Positions 39,374 to 50,505 of a stretch of DNA of 64,000 nt are shown here, piece by piece; position 1 is the stretch's first letter, and each line of letters begins with the position of its first letter. Origin of the DNA: Pseudomonas viridiflava (GTDB lineage: Bacteria; Pseudomonadota; Gammaproteobacteria; Pseudomonadales; Pseudomonadaceae); contig NZ_UPSE01000306.1 in the NCBI RefSeq assembly GCF_900573885.1, forward strand, positions 1 to 64,000. The letters run 5' to 3'. The notes under the pieces were generated by a model. That model had not been told where the DNA came from, did no database searches, and saw nothing but the letters and a program-made list of their open reading frames with translations. A program made the translations under genes and the position numbers.

Positions 39374-40115
39374 GTTCTTGGTGATGAGGTTATTCCGCCT
39401 GCCGCGTTAAATCCGAAATTCTGGATTCCGAATCGTCGGACCGCCGCCTGCGCGGGAATGACGGATGTTTGATAGCGATTAGTGCGTTACTGCGAGACCA
39501 GCGTTAACGGAGAGTACAAAAACACCACCGTCATCCCCGCGCAGGCGGGGATCCAGAGTCTTCCGCCGAGCACGGTTTTCGCCGTTCTTGGTTCCGTATT
39601 TGGCGATGAGGTTGTTCCGCCTGCTGTGTTAAGTCCGAAACTCTGGATTCCCGCCTGCGCGGGAATGACGGGGGTTGATTGGCGACCAGCGGGCCCTCTA
39701 AAGATCAGCGTTAACTCAGCACGGAAAAACACCGCCGTCATCCTCGCGCAGGCGGCGGTCCGACGATTCGGGATCCAGAATATTCCGTCGAACACCGCTT
39801 CCTGCGGCCCGGTAATCTCAAAACATAGACACCCTCCCAAACCAGAGACTCACCCTCCTCCCCCTAAACCCCGCAGCAAATCCACCCCGCCCGTCTCCCT
39901 TCCGAGACACCCAACCCCGTAACCCCCACAAAAAAAAGCATCTTTCCCTTACATATCAACCCCTTAACCACTCTGGCACGCATCTCGCTATAGCCCCCCG
40001 GCGGCAACGACCGCGCCGAAAAACAACAACAAAAACGTCGCACGCTATGTGAGCAGTTTCCCCAGGACGCTTCGGCATCGTCCTTGTTCACGCAGCTGCA
40101 GCCAGGAGATTTGCC
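39374..40115. repeat. Repeat-rich spacer between the lipase and porin genes
   Basis: No gene is supported in these 742 bases. Four copies of the dispersed TGGATTCC/GGAATGACG-type repeat lie at about 39418-39465, 39527-39563, 39640-39672 and 39735-39785, in alternating orientations. The first and last include the insert CGTCGGACCGCCG. A pyrimidine-rich strand (CCCTCCTCCCCCT etc.) follows at 39830-39960, then the sigma-54 element. Confidence 0.8.
39974..39989 (+). promoter_or_regulatory. Likely sigma-54 promoter of the 3-hydroxybutyrate gene set
   Basis: TGGCACGCATCTCGCT matches the -24/-12 consensus TGGCAC(G)N4TTGC(A/T) with one mismatch (C for T) and correct spacing. It is about 125 bases upstream of the porin start. 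In Pseudomonas, 3-hydroxybutyrate utilisation is known to depend on a sigma-54 activator (HbcR), which agrees; that regulator is not in this window. Confidence 0.65.
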
Positions 40116-41375
40116 ATGAGCTATCCGCTCAGCCCCGCCTTCGTGCTCGCTACCCTCGGCACCGGTTTAGGTCTTGCAGGTCAGGCACACGCCGACTTCG
40201 TCAAAGACAGCAAAGCCACCCTCGAACTGCGCAATTTCTATTTCAACCGTGATTTCCGCCAGGACAATGCTGCCCAGTCCAGGCAAGACGAGTGGGCGCA
40301 GGGTTTTCTGCTGCGTTATGAGTCGGGCTATACCGACGGCACCATCGGCGTCGGTGTGGATGCCATTGGCCTGTTGGGGCTCAAGCTCGATTCCAGCCCT
40401 GACCGTGCTGGTTCCGGTTTGCTGCCACGCGGGCGGAGCGCGCCTCGGGAAGCGGCGGACGATTACAGTGAGCTCGGCCTGACGGCAAAACTGAAAGCGT
40501 CGAAGAGCGTGCTGAAAATCGGCACGCTGTTGCCGAAACTGCCCACCACTCTGGCCAACGATTCGCGGCTGCTGCCGCAAACGTTCCAGGGCGCGCACCT
40601 CAATTCCAGCGAATTCGCAGGCTTGACCTTTGATGCCGGGCGTTTCACTCAAGTAAGCCAGCGCGATTCTTCCAATAGCGAAGACATGGTCGTCACCACC
40701 GGCAGCGCGCGCGGCATTGTCGCCAGCACCACGAGCGACGAGTTCGACTTCGCGGGCCTCAGCTACAAGTGGAACGACCAGCTCACCACGGGCTACAACT
40801 ACGGCAAGCTCGACAACCTTTACGACCAGCACCTGGTCAACCTCACCCACGTACTCGCCATCACCGCCAACCAGGCATTGAAAACCGACCTGCGCTACGG
40901 CCGCTCCGAGGACGACGGGCGCAGCAACGTCGACAACCGCGCCCTCGGCGCCCTGTTCACCTACAGCCTGGGCGGCCATGCGTTGGGCTTGGGCTATCAG
41001 AAAATGAGCGGTGACACCGGCTTCGCCTACATCGGCGGCACCGATGCGTTTTTGGTCAATTTCGTGCAGATCGGCGATTTCGCCAACGCCGACGAGCGCT
41101 CCTGGCAGGCGCGCTACGACTACAACTTTGCCGCCCTCGGCGTGCCCGGGCTGACGTTCATGACCCGCTACCTGAGCGGCGACAACATCACCCTGGCCAG
41201 CGGCAACGAAGGCAAGGAGTGGGAACGCAATACCGATATCGCCTACGTGATTCAGGACGGACCGCTGAAAAACCTCGGCATGAAATGGCGCAACGCAACC
41301 GTGCGTTCCACCAACTTTGGCAACGACCTGGACGAAAACCGGCTGATCCTCAGCTACACCTTGGCGCTGTGGTGA
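40116..41375 (+). CDS. OprD-family outer-membrane porin
   Basis: A 419-residue substrate-specific porin. The signal peptide ends near QAHA; mature DFVKDSKATLELRNFYFNRDFRQ is the classical OprD start, with LGLGYQKMSGDTGF and the terminal LSYTLALW ending in an aromatic residue as outer-membrane barrels do. Placed directly before the GntP permease gene, it probably admits 3-hydroxybutyrate or a related short hydroxy acid. Confidence 0.92.
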   Translation: MSYPLSPAFVLATLGTGLGLAGQAHADFVKDSKATLELRNFYFNRDFRQDNAAQSRQDEWAQGFLLRYESGYTDGTIGVGVDAIGLLGLKLDSSPDRAGSGLLPRGRSAPREAADDYSELGLTAKLKASKSVLKIGTLLPKLPTTLANDSRLLPQTFQGAHLNSSEFAGLTFDAGRFTQVSQRDSSNSEDMVVTTGSARGIVASTTSDEFDFAGLSYKWNDQLTTGYNYGKLDNLYDQHLVNLTHVLAITANQALKTDLRYGRSEDDGRSNVDNRALGALFTYSLGGHALGLGYQKMSGDTGFAYIGGTDAFLVNFVQIGDFANADERSWQARYDYNFAALGVPGLTFMTRYLSGDNITLASGNEGKEWERNTDIAYVIQDGPLKNLGMKWRNATVRSTNFGNDLDENRLILSYTLALW

Positions 41376-41398
41376 TGGCGTAACAGCGGTGGCGGAAA

Positions 41399-41419
41399 AT
41401 GCGGCGAATAAATCGCCGC
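41399..41419 (+). other. Hairpin between porin and permease genes
   Basis: GCGGCGAATAAATCGCCGC forms a seven-pair stem with a five-base loop and no T-run. It may be an mRNA processing or stability element allowing different levels of porin and permease. Confidence 0.5.
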
Positions 41420-41505
41420 TTCGCTACTCCATACAGCACGGCTTCAACCCATAACAACAATTCACCCACGGGCGGCCACTCCGCCCGGTTTCAGGAGATC
41501 GCTAC

Positions 41506-42897
41506 ATGAGTGTGATCATCGCCCTCGCCGCTTTAGCCCTGCTGATGCTCGCGGCTTATCGCGGCTACAGCGTCATTCTGTTCGCGCCCATTGCCGCATT
41601 GGGCGCGGTACTGCTGACCGATCCATCTGCCGTGGCGCCCGCCTTTACCGGCGTGTTCATGGAGAAAATGGTCGGCTTCATCAAACTGTACTTCCCGGTG
41701 TTTCTGCTCGGGGCCGTGTTCGGCAAGCTGATCGAGCTGTCCGGCTTCTCGCGCTCCATCGTTGCGGCGGCCATTCGGCTGCTGGGCACGCGCCAGGCCA
41801 TGCTGGTGATCGTGCTGGTGTGCGCCCTGCTCACATACGGCGGTGTGTCGCTGTTTGTGGTGGTGTTTGCGGTGTATCCGTTTGCCGCAGAAATGTTCCG
41901 CCAGAGCGATATTCCCAAGCGTCTGATTCCGGCCACCATTGCCCTGGGTGCGTTCAGTTTCACCATGGACGCCCTGCCCGGCACGCCGCAGATTCAGAAC
42001 ATCATTCCCACCACCTTTTTCGGCACCACCTCCTGGGCGGCACCGTGGCTGGGCGTGATCGGTACGATCTTCGTTTTCACTGTCGGCATGCTCTATCTGC
42101 GCCGCCAGCTGCGTAAAGCCAAGGCCAATGGCGAAGGCTATGGCACCGAGCTGCGCAACGAGCCGGAGACTGCCGAAGACATCGCCCTGCCCAACCCGTG
42201 GCTGGCGCTGTCGCCGCTGATTCTGGTGGGCGTTGCCAACTTGCTGTTCACCCGCTGGATTCCAGAGATTTACGGCAAAACCCACAGCCTGCAACTGGCG
42301 GGCATGGCACAGCCGGTCACCAGTGAAGTGGCAAAACTGACCGGCATCTGGGCTGTGCAGGCGGCGTTGCTGTTGGGCATCCTGCTGGTGTTGATCTGCG
42401 GCTTCAGCGCCATTCGCGCCAAGCTCGCCGAGGGCACCAAGACAGCCGTCGGCGGCGCGCTGCTGGCGTCGATGAACACGGCGTCGGAATACGGTTTCGG
42501 TGCGGTCATTGCCTCCTTGCCGGGCTTTCTGGTGCTGGCGGATGCGCTGAAGAACATCCCCAATCCGCTGGTGAACGAAGCCGTCACCGTCACCCTGCTG
42601 GCCGGTATCACCGGGTCGGCGTCGGGCGGCATGAGCATCGCCCTGGCGGCCATGTCGCAAAGCTTCATCGAGGCTGCCAACGCCGCCAACATTCCGCTGG
42701 AAGTGCTGCACCGCGTGGCGTCCATGGCCAGTGGCGGCATGGACACCCTGCCGCACAACGGCGCGGTGATCACCTTGCTGGCCGTAACCGGCCTGACGCA
42801 CCGCGAGGCGTACAAAGACATTTTCGGCATCACCATTATCAAAACCCTGGCCGTGTTCGTGGTCATCGGCACCTTCTACGCCACGGGTATCGTTTAA
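41506..42897 (+). CDS. GntP-family permease
   Basis: A 463-residue inner-membrane transporter with about twelve segments of the Gnt/GntP type. Conserved stretches include YGGVSLFVVVFAVYPFA, DALPGTPQIQNIIPT and ASMASGGMDTLPHNGAVITL. Between porin and 3-hydroxybutyrate dehydrogenase genes, its likely substrate is D-3-hydroxybutyrate (or gluconate-like acids as the alternative). GGAGA precedes the ATG. Confidence 0.9.
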   Translation: MSVIIALAALALLMLAAYRGYSVILFAPIAALGAVLLTDPSAVAPAFTGVFMEKMVGFIKLYFPVFLLGAVFGKLIELSGFSRSIVAAAIRLLGTRQAMLVIVLVCALLTYGGVSLFVVVFAVYPFAAEMFRQSDIPKRLIPATIALGAFSFTMDALPGTPQIQNIIPTTFFGTTSWAAPWLGVIGTIFVFTVGMLYLRRQLRKAKANGEGYGTELRNEPETAEDIALPNPWLALSPLILVGVANLLFTRWIPEIYGKTHSLQLAGMAQPVTSEVAKLTGIWAVQAALLLGILLVLICGFSAIRAKLAEGTKTAVGGALLASMNTASEYGFGAVIASLPGFLVLADALKNIPNPLVNEAVTVTLLAGITGSASGGMSIALAAMSQSFIEAANAANIPLEVLHRVASMASGGMDTLPHNGAVITLLAVTGLTHREAYKDIFGITIIKTLAVFVVIGTFYATGIV

Positions 42898-42946
42898 CCG
42901 TTTGAACCGACCTGGCGAGCCCCGCTCGCCAGACAAGGAGAGCTGT

Positions 42947-43717
42947 ATGAGTCTGCAAGGCAAAACCGCACTGGTTACCGGTTCCACCAGCGGCATTGGT
43001 CTGGGTATCGCGCTGGTACTGGCCAAAGCCGGCGCCAATCTGGTGCTCAACGGCTTCGGCGACGCCCAGGCGGCCATCAACGAAGTGGCGGCCTTTGGCG
43101 GCAAGGTTGGTCATCACCCGGCGGATGTGTCCAAGGTTTCGGACATTGAAGACCTCATCGCCTATGCCGAACGCGAATTCGGCGGCATCGACATTCTGGT
43201 CAACAACGCCGGCATTCAGCATGTGGCGCCGGTCGAGGAATTTCCCGTCGAGCGCTGGGACGCCATCATCGCCATCAACCTCACCTCGGCGTTTCACACC
43301 ACCCGCCTGAGCCTGCCAGGCATGCGCGCGCGCAACTGGGGCCGCATCATCAATATTGCCTCGGCCCACGGGCTGGCCGCGTCCGCCGGCAAAAGCGCCT
43401 ACGTGGCCGCCAAGCACGGCTTGGTGGGGCTGACCAAAAGCGTCGCGCTGGAGACCGCCACCACCGGCGTAACCTGCAACGCCATCTGCCCGGGCTGGGT
43501 GCTGACGCCGCTGGTGCAGAAGCAGATCGACGACCGCGCCCTCGCCAGCGGCGACGCGCAGCAGGCGCGGCATGACCTGCTCGCGGAGAAACAACCGTCG
43601 CTGGACTTCGTCACGCCCGAACAACTGGGCGAGCTGGCGTTGTTCCTCTGCAGCGACGCGGCGGTGCAAGTGCGTGGCGCGGCCTGGAACATGGACGGTG
43701 GCTGGCTGGCCCGATAG
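42947..43717 (+). CDS. hbdH: 3-hydroxybutyrate dehydrogenase
   Basis: NAD-dependent short-chain dehydrogenase oxidising (R)-3-hydroxybutyrate to acetoacetate. The 256-residue protein has TGSTSGIGLGIA near the N-terminus, NNAGIQHV, the Ser of IINIASAHG, and SAYVAAKHGLVGLTK with the catalytic Tyr and Lys. HGLAASAGKSAYVAAKHG is a signature of the bacterial 3-HBDH group. ATG 42947 follows AAGGAGAG. It lies 49 bases after the permease gene and is followed by acetoacetyl-CoA synthetase. Confidence 0.92.
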   Translation: MSLQGKTALVTGSTSGIGLGIALVLAKAGANLVLNGFGDAQAAINEVAAFGGKVGHHPADVSKVSDIEDLIAYAEREFGGIDILVNNAGIQHVAPVEEFPVERWDAIIAINLTSAFHTTRLSLPGMRARNWGRIINIASAHGLAASAGKSAYVAAKHGLVGLTKSVALETATTGVTCNAICPGWVLTPLVQKQIDDRALASGDAQQARHDLLAEKQPSLDFVTPEQLGELALFLCSDAAVQVRGAAWNMDGGWLAR

Positions 43718-43840
43718 GCGCACGCCGATGGAACCGGGACGGCGCCGCGGCGTCCACGGTTCTGGTGGGAGACGCTTTGGCATCATGCTTTGGCAACTTC
43801 TATCGGCATAATGATTCAACGCTCAGCCAAGGACCTTGCC

Positions 43841-45796
<1,956 letters not shown>

Positions 45797-45799
45797 ACA

Positions 45800-45852
45800 C
45801 GTAGGTTGGGTTGACTCCCTTAGGTTGGGTTGAGCCACAGGCGAAGCCCAAC
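45800..45852 (+). repeat. Copies of the GGGTTGAG...GAAGCCC dispersed repeat
   Basis: GTAGGTTGGGTTGA near 45801-45814 is a truncated copy and TTAGGTTGGGTTGAGCCACA then GGCGAAGCCCAAC near 45820-45851 a nearly full one, in the convergent gap between acetoacetyl-CoA synthetase and the MFS gene. Confidence 0.75.
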
Positions 45853-45914
45853 AATCCCAATAACCCACCAACTACAACAATCCCACCAACCCCAACGCGG
45901 CCAATACCCCCCAA

Positions 45915-47090
45915 TCACCCCACCCGCCGCTCGCCCCGCCAGAAAATCCCCAACGCCAGCAACGGCAACACGCTGCCAACGATCACAATCCACAGCCAGC
46001 CGCCATGGTCAAACAAGGCGCTGGCCAGGGACGAACCCAACGCGCCGCCGATAAAAATCGCCGTCATATACAAGGCATTCAAGCGCCCGCGACTGGCTGC
46101 GTCCAAGGCATAAATCGCGCGCTGGCCGAGCACCATGTTCATCTGCACACAGAAATCCAGCACCACGCCCGTCACCGCCAGGGCGATTACCGTATTACTC
46201 GGCGGCAGAAACGCCGGCAGAAAACAAAGCATCGCCAGCAGCAATGCCAGGCGCGTGGTGACCCGCGTGTGGCCGGCGTCGGCCAGGCGTCCGGCAATCG
46301 GCGCGGCGATCGCACCAATGGCACCCACCAGCGCAAACAAGGCGATCTGGGTTTGCGACAGACCATGGTTACGCGCCAACTCCAACGGCACGGCGGTCCA
46401 GAACAAGCTGAACGCGGCAAACATGCAGCCCTGCATCAATGCCCGTTGGCGCAGCACCGGCTCGCGCTTGAACAGCGCGCCCAATGACAGCAGCAACTGG
46501 CCGTAAGTGGCGCGGTGTTCGGGTTGCCGGGCCGGCATGGTGGTCGCCAGAATCACCACGATCACGGTCATTACCGCAGCGGCAACAAGGAACACCGCGC
46601 GCCAGCCGAAGTGGTCGGCGATCAGGCTGGAGATCGGCCGAGCCAGCAAAATGCCTAGCAACAAACCGCCCATGATGCCGCCCACTACCCGGCCGCGAGA
46701 TTCCTCCGCCGCCAGATGCGCCGCCAGGGGAATGAGGATTTGCACCGACACCGAACTCAGGCCAATCAACAACGACACCAGCAGAAACGCATGGGGCTGG
46801 GTGGTGAATGCCGCCGCCAGGAGACTGCCCACCGAAACCAGCGCGGTGACGATCATCAGCCGGCGGTTTTCCAGCAAATCGCCCAGCGGCACCAGAAACA
46901 GCATGCCCAGCGCGTAGCCAACCTGCGTCAGCGACACGATCAGGCTGGCGGCGGTGGTGGAAATGCCAATGTCCGGCGCGATCAACTCAATGATCGGTTG
47001 CGAGTAATAGATGTTGGCCACGATCACGCCGCAGCAGAAGGCAAACAGCAGCACCATGCCACGGGTCATGGTCAGGTTGGTGGGGCTCAT
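45915..47090 (-). CDS. Major facilitator superfamily transporter (DHA1-like)
   Basis: A 391-residue protein with twelve predicted membrane segments. The family A-like motif is in LVPLGDLLENRRLM and NIYYSQPIIELIAPDIGI is common in a group of DHA1 drug/metabolite exporters. Substrate cannot be told. It is divergent from the multihaem cytochrome gene over a 166-base spacer. Confidence 0.88.
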   Translation of the reverse strand: MSPTNLTMTRGMVLLFAFCCGVIVANIYYSQPIIELIAPDIGISTTAASLIVSLTQVGYALGMLFLVPLGDLLENRRLMIVTALVSVGSLLAAAFTTQPHAFLLVSLLIGLSSVSVQILIPLAAHLAAEESRGRVVGGIMGGLLLGILLARPISSLIADHFGWRAVFLVAAAVMTVIVVILATTMPARQPEHRATYGQLLLSLGALFKREPVLRQRALMQGCMFAAFSLFWTAVPLELARNHGLSQTQIALFALVGAIGAIAAPIAGRLADAGHTRVTTRLALLLAMLCFLPAFLPPSNTVIALAVTGVVLDFCVQMNMVLGQRAIYALDAASRGRLNALYMTAIFIGGALGSSLASALFDHGGWLWIVIVGSVLPLLALGIFWRGERRVG

Positions 47091-47256
47091 GGAAGGCTCG
47101 ATCAGAACAGCGGAAAAGGTGCGTTAGGGTACGGGAAATTTCCCAAGCGGAAAATCTGCTTAGCAAGCTATTTATCGGCGGGTTTGACAGCCCCGCCCGA
47201 CTCACTGAAGCTGCATGCCACTGTGATACGCGCGCGTTAAAACAACGGAAGTTTGC

Positions 47257-49617
47257 ATGCCGAAGTACCCGAACAAACGTCCTCCTGCCACCCCGCCGTC
47301 GGGCCCCGATGCCCCTGCCCGACCGCTCGCGCTGATCATTTTTGCCGTCATTTTGTTGGTGACGCTGCCCATCTGGCTGTATCGCCAGCACGCCACTCCC
47401 CCCGCTGCGCCAGACACCGTTTCGCCCGCCGCGCTGACCAGCGAAAAGGGACAACCACCCGCCTCCTTTGTTGATGAAGCCCAGTGCCAGGGCTGCCACA
47501 GTGAACAAAGCAAAGCCTGGAGCGGCTCCCATCATCAGATGGCCATGCTGCCGGCCAGCGCCGAACATGTTCGCGGCAATTTCAATAACGCCACCTTTAG
47601 CGGCGAAGCGGAAACCAGTCGCTTCACCCACCGCGACGGCGCGTTCTGGATCAATACGCCAGGCCCCGATGGCAAACCCGCTGACTTCAAAGTGGCCTAC
47701 ACCTTTGGCGTCGAACCGTTGCAGCAATACCTGCTGGAAATGCCCGGCGGCCGCCTCCAGGCGTCCGGCGTGGCGTGGGATACGCAGAAGCAGCGCTGGT
47801 TCGAGTTGTACCCCGGCGAGAAGATGAATTTCCGCGATGATCTGCACTGGAGCAAAGCGGCGCAGAACGCCAACTTCATGTGCGTGGACTGCCACACCAC
47901 CGGCTTCAAACGCAACTTCAACGCCACCACGAACACCTTCGCCAGCACCTGGAACAACCTCGGCGTGGGCTGCCAAAGCTGCCACGGGCCGGCGTCGCGC
48001 CATCTGGAATGGAGCGCGGGGAAAAACCTCAACAAGCAGCAACCCGATAAAGGCTTTGGCATGGCGCTGGGCAGCCGCGACGCCATTGCCCAGGTGGAAA
48101 CCTGCGGCCGCTGCCATTCCCGGAGGGCGCCATTGGGCGATGGCGACACCGCCAGCACGCGCCTCATGGACGACTACGTACCGGCCAACCTGACCGCCGA
48201 GCTGTATCAGGTAGACGGCAAAATCAAAGACGAAGTGTTCGAGTACGGCTCCTTCGCCCAGAGCAAAATGTTCAGCAAAGGCGTGACCTGCACCGATTGC
48301 CACAACCCCCACAGCAACCAGCTCAAAGCGCCTGGCAACGGTGTGTGCCTGCAGTGCCACAACACCGCCGGCAAGGCCTCGCGGGCCGGCATCGACGCGG
48401 CGGGATTGAAAGCGAAAGACTACGAAGCGCCGGCACACACCCGGCACAAAGCCGGACAGCCAGGCTCCAACTGCGTGGATTGCCATATGCCCGGCAAGCT
48501 CTACATGGTCAACGACTACCGCCACGACCACAGCCTGAGCATTCCCGACCCGGCGCATTCGGCCAGGCTTGGCAGCACCGATGCCTGTACCGCCTGCCAC
48601 ACAACCGCCAGCAACAAGGTCGCCGAGCAGTTCAGGATCTGGTATGGCAACACGCCGGTCAAAGACGGCGGCTATGGCGACGCCCTGTTCGCCGCGCGGC
48701 ATGGCTCGCCGGGCGCAGCGCGCATGCTGATGCAGCAACTCGCGCGCACCGACCTCCCCGCCATTCGCCGCGCTACTGTGCTGTCGCAGTTGCCCACGTA
48801 TCCAAGCCAGCGCGCCATGGACCAGGCCGTAATCGCCCTCAACCACGCCGACCCGCAAGTGCGCGCGGCGGCGGTTGAAGCGGTGGCGCGAATGGGCTCG
48901 ATCGAACAGCAAGTGCGCCTGCTCAGCCCGCGCTTGAGCGACCCGGTGCGCGCCGTGCGCTTTGCCGCCGCGTCGCAACTGGCCAATGTGCCGGCAGCAC
49001 AGCGCGCCGCCATCGACAGCGCCTGGCAACCGGTTATCAAAGACTATGAAGCAGCTCAGCACACACTGCGTGACCGTGCCGAAGCCAACTTCAACCTGGC
49101 ACTGCTCTATCAGAACACCGGCCGTGGCGGGCAATCCGAAGCGGCCCTGCGCGAAGCCCTGCAACGCAACCCGGACTTCCTGCCCGCCGTGGTCAGCCTG
49201 GCGCAGCTACTCGATGCTCAAGGTCAGCATGCACCCGCGCTGCAACTGCTGAACGAAGCCATAGCCCGGCACCCCGAGGCCGGGTTGCTACAACACAGCC
49301 TTGGCCTGGCGCTGATTCGCGCAGGCGAGCGCGACAACGCCATGGCCGCCTTGGCCAAAGCCGCCGAGCTGAACCCGCAAGACCCGCAATTCACCTACGT
49401 ATACGCCATTGCCCTGCACGACACCGGCAAACCGGAGCAGGCGCGCGATCAGCTCGAAGCCTTGCTCAAGCGTCAGCCCGAGAACCGCAACGCCCGTCTG
49501 GCGTTAATCAGCTACTGGCACGAAGCCGGGCAGCCGCAGAAAGTACAAGTGCTGCAAGCGGAGCTTGAACAGCAGAATCCGGACGATCCGGAACTGCAGC
49601 TGGCGCCGAATCGGTGA
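47257..49617 (+). CDS. Eight-haem c-type cytochrome with TPR domain
   Basis: A 786-residue exported redox protein. An N-terminal membrane anchor (PLALIIFAVILLVTLPIWLY) precedes eight CxxCH haem sites (CQGCH, CVDCH, CQSCH, CGRCH, CTDCH, CLQCH, CVDCH, CTACH) between about residues 80 and 455. HEAT-like and then TPR repeats fill the last 300 residues. The haem part resembles cytochrome c554/c-prime-type multihaem proteins that handle nitrogen oxides; here no partner reductase or quinol oxidase is adjacent. Substrate and partner are unknown. Protein-protein contact through the repeats is likely. Confidence 0.85.
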   Translation: MPKYPNKRPPATPPSGPDAPARPLALIIFAVILLVTLPIWLYRQHATPPAAPDTVSPAALTSEKGQPPASFVDEAQCQGCHSEQSKAWSGSHHQMAMLPASAEHVRGNFNNATFSGEAETSRFTHRDGAFWINTPGPDGKPADFKVAYTFGVEPLQQYLLEMPGGRLQASGVAWDTQKQRWFELYPGEKMNFRDDLHWSKAAQNANFMCVDCHTTGFKRNFNATTNTFASTWNNLGVGCQSCHGPASRHLEWSAGKNLNKQQPDKGFGMALGSRDAIAQVETCGRCHSRRAPLGDGDTASTRLMDDYVPANLTAELYQVDGKIKDEVFEYGSFAQSKMFSKGVTCTDCHNPHSNQLKAPGNGVCLQCHNTAGKASRAGIDAAGLKAKDYEAPAHTRHKAGQPGSNCVDCHMPGKLYMVNDYRHDHSLSIPDPAHSARLGSTDACTACHTTASNKVAEQFRIWYGNTPVKDGGYGDALFAARHGSPGAARMLMQQLARTDLPAIRRATVLSQLPTYPSQRAMDQAVIALNHADPQVRAAAVEAVARMGSIEQQVRLLSPRLSDPVRAVRFAAASQLANVPAAQRAAIDSAWQPVIKDYEAAQHTLRDRAEANFNLALLYQNTGRGGQSEAALREALQRNPDFLPAVVSLAQLLDAQGQHAPALQLLNEAIARHPEAGLLQHSLGLALIRAGERDNAMAALAKAAELNPQDPQFTYVYAIALHDTGKPEQARDQLEALLKRQPENRNARLALISYWHEAGQPQKVQVLQAELEQQNPDDPELQLAPNR

Positions 49618-49639
49618 GTTTGGGTTGGGTTTGGGTCGT

Positions 49640-49790
49640 ACGTGGTAGGTGGTAGGTGGTAGGTCGTAGGTTGGGTTGAGCGCAGCGAAGCCCAACGGGA
49701 TCGCCGGGTTCGCTGGGTTCGCCTGGAGACCTGCACGCGGAGCCCGTTGGGCTCCCGGGTGGGCTTCGCGGGGCTCAACCCATCCTACCC
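49640..49790 (+). repeat. Dispersed-repeat cluster with a TGGTAGG microrepeat
   Basis: TGGTAGG occurs three times in tandem near 49641-49661, followed by a complete copy of the GGGTTGAGCGCAGCGAAGC element at 49671-49695 and an inverted degenerate copy (GTGGGCTTCGCGGGGCTCAA) at about 49760-49785. It lies in the convergent gap before the TRIC gene. Confidence 0.75.
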
Positions 49791-49863
49791 CGGACCGATC
49801 CATCCAACGCCGCGTGCCGATTCAACGAATCGCCGCGGTCCGGTATGACCTGGCGTTGCGGGT

Positions 49864-50505
49864 TTAACGCGGGTGTTTGCGCCGGTCCATGAGTTGGAAA
49901 CGCGGTAGCGCCAGGCCCCAGTAGATGGCGGCAATCCGCGTCACCAATACCACCAGCATCGCCACGCCAGTGGCGGCCCAGTGTCCGGCGCCCAGATGCA
50001 GCAGGCTGATAAACACCAGCGAACCGGCGATGCACGCGGTGGCGTACACCTCTTTCTGGAAGATCAGCGGAATCTGGTTGCACAGCACGTCACGCAGCAC
50101 GCCGCCGGCTACGCCGGTCATCACGCCCATGATCACCGCCGAGCTGGTCGGCACGCCATGGCGCATGGCCACTTCGGTGCCGATAACGGTGAACACCGCC
50201 AGGCCAAAGGCGTCGGCGATCAGCAGCGCTTTTTCCGGCAAAGGCTTTATAAAGCGCGCCCACAGCACGGTGCCCAGCGCACCGAGCGAGGCAACGAGCA
50301 GGTACAGCTCGTTGCCAATCCAGCTCACCGGATGGTTGTCCAGAATCAGGTCGCGCAAGGTGCCGCCGCCCAGCGAAGTGACCAGTGCGATCACCAGCAC
50401 GCCGAACAGGTCCATGGCATTGCGCCCGGCCATCAGCGCGCCGGTTACGGCGAATACGGCAACGCCGAACAGGTCGCAGAGGTAGAACAGCGTTTCAATG
50501 CTCAC
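49864..50505 (-). CDS. Trimeric intracellular cation (TRIC/UPF0126) channel family protein
   Basis: A 213-residue membrane protein with two internally similar halves of three segments each: [18 protein letters not shown] and [19 protein letters not shown] in the first, [10 protein letters not shown] and [21 protein letters not shown] in the second. The GGGxxRD motif in both halves is the family hallmark. Bacterial homologues form K+/cation channels. The ATG at 50505 overlaps the gorA stop (ATGA), so the two are co-expressed. Confidence 0.92.
   Translation of the reverse strand: MSIETLFYLCDLFGVAVFAVTGALMAGRNAMDLFGVLVIALVTSLGGGTLRDLILDNHPVSWIGNELYLLVASLGALGTVLWARFIKPLPEKALLIADAFGLAVFTVIGTEVAMRHGVPTSSAVIMGVMTGVAGGVLRDVLCNQIPLIFQKEVYATACIAGSLVFISLLHLGAGHWAATGVAMLVVLVTRIAAIYWGLALPRFQLMDRRKHPR

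Noticed and set aside
39415..39790. CRISPR-like array from repeated blocks
   Set aside because: The copies alternate in orientation, differ in length, and are spaced irregularly; the same element occurs elsewhere singly. It is a dispersed repeat, not an array, and no cas genes are present.
41533..43104. 523-codon minus-strand frame over the GntP permease
   Set aside because: Low-complexity Gln/Arg/His-rich translation typical of antisense frames; the GntP family pattern is on the plus strand.
46987..49164. 725-codon minus-strand frame opposite the multihaem cytochrome
   Set aside because: Shadow of the cytochrome gene; the plus strand has eight CxxCH motifs and a membrane anchor, the minus frame none.
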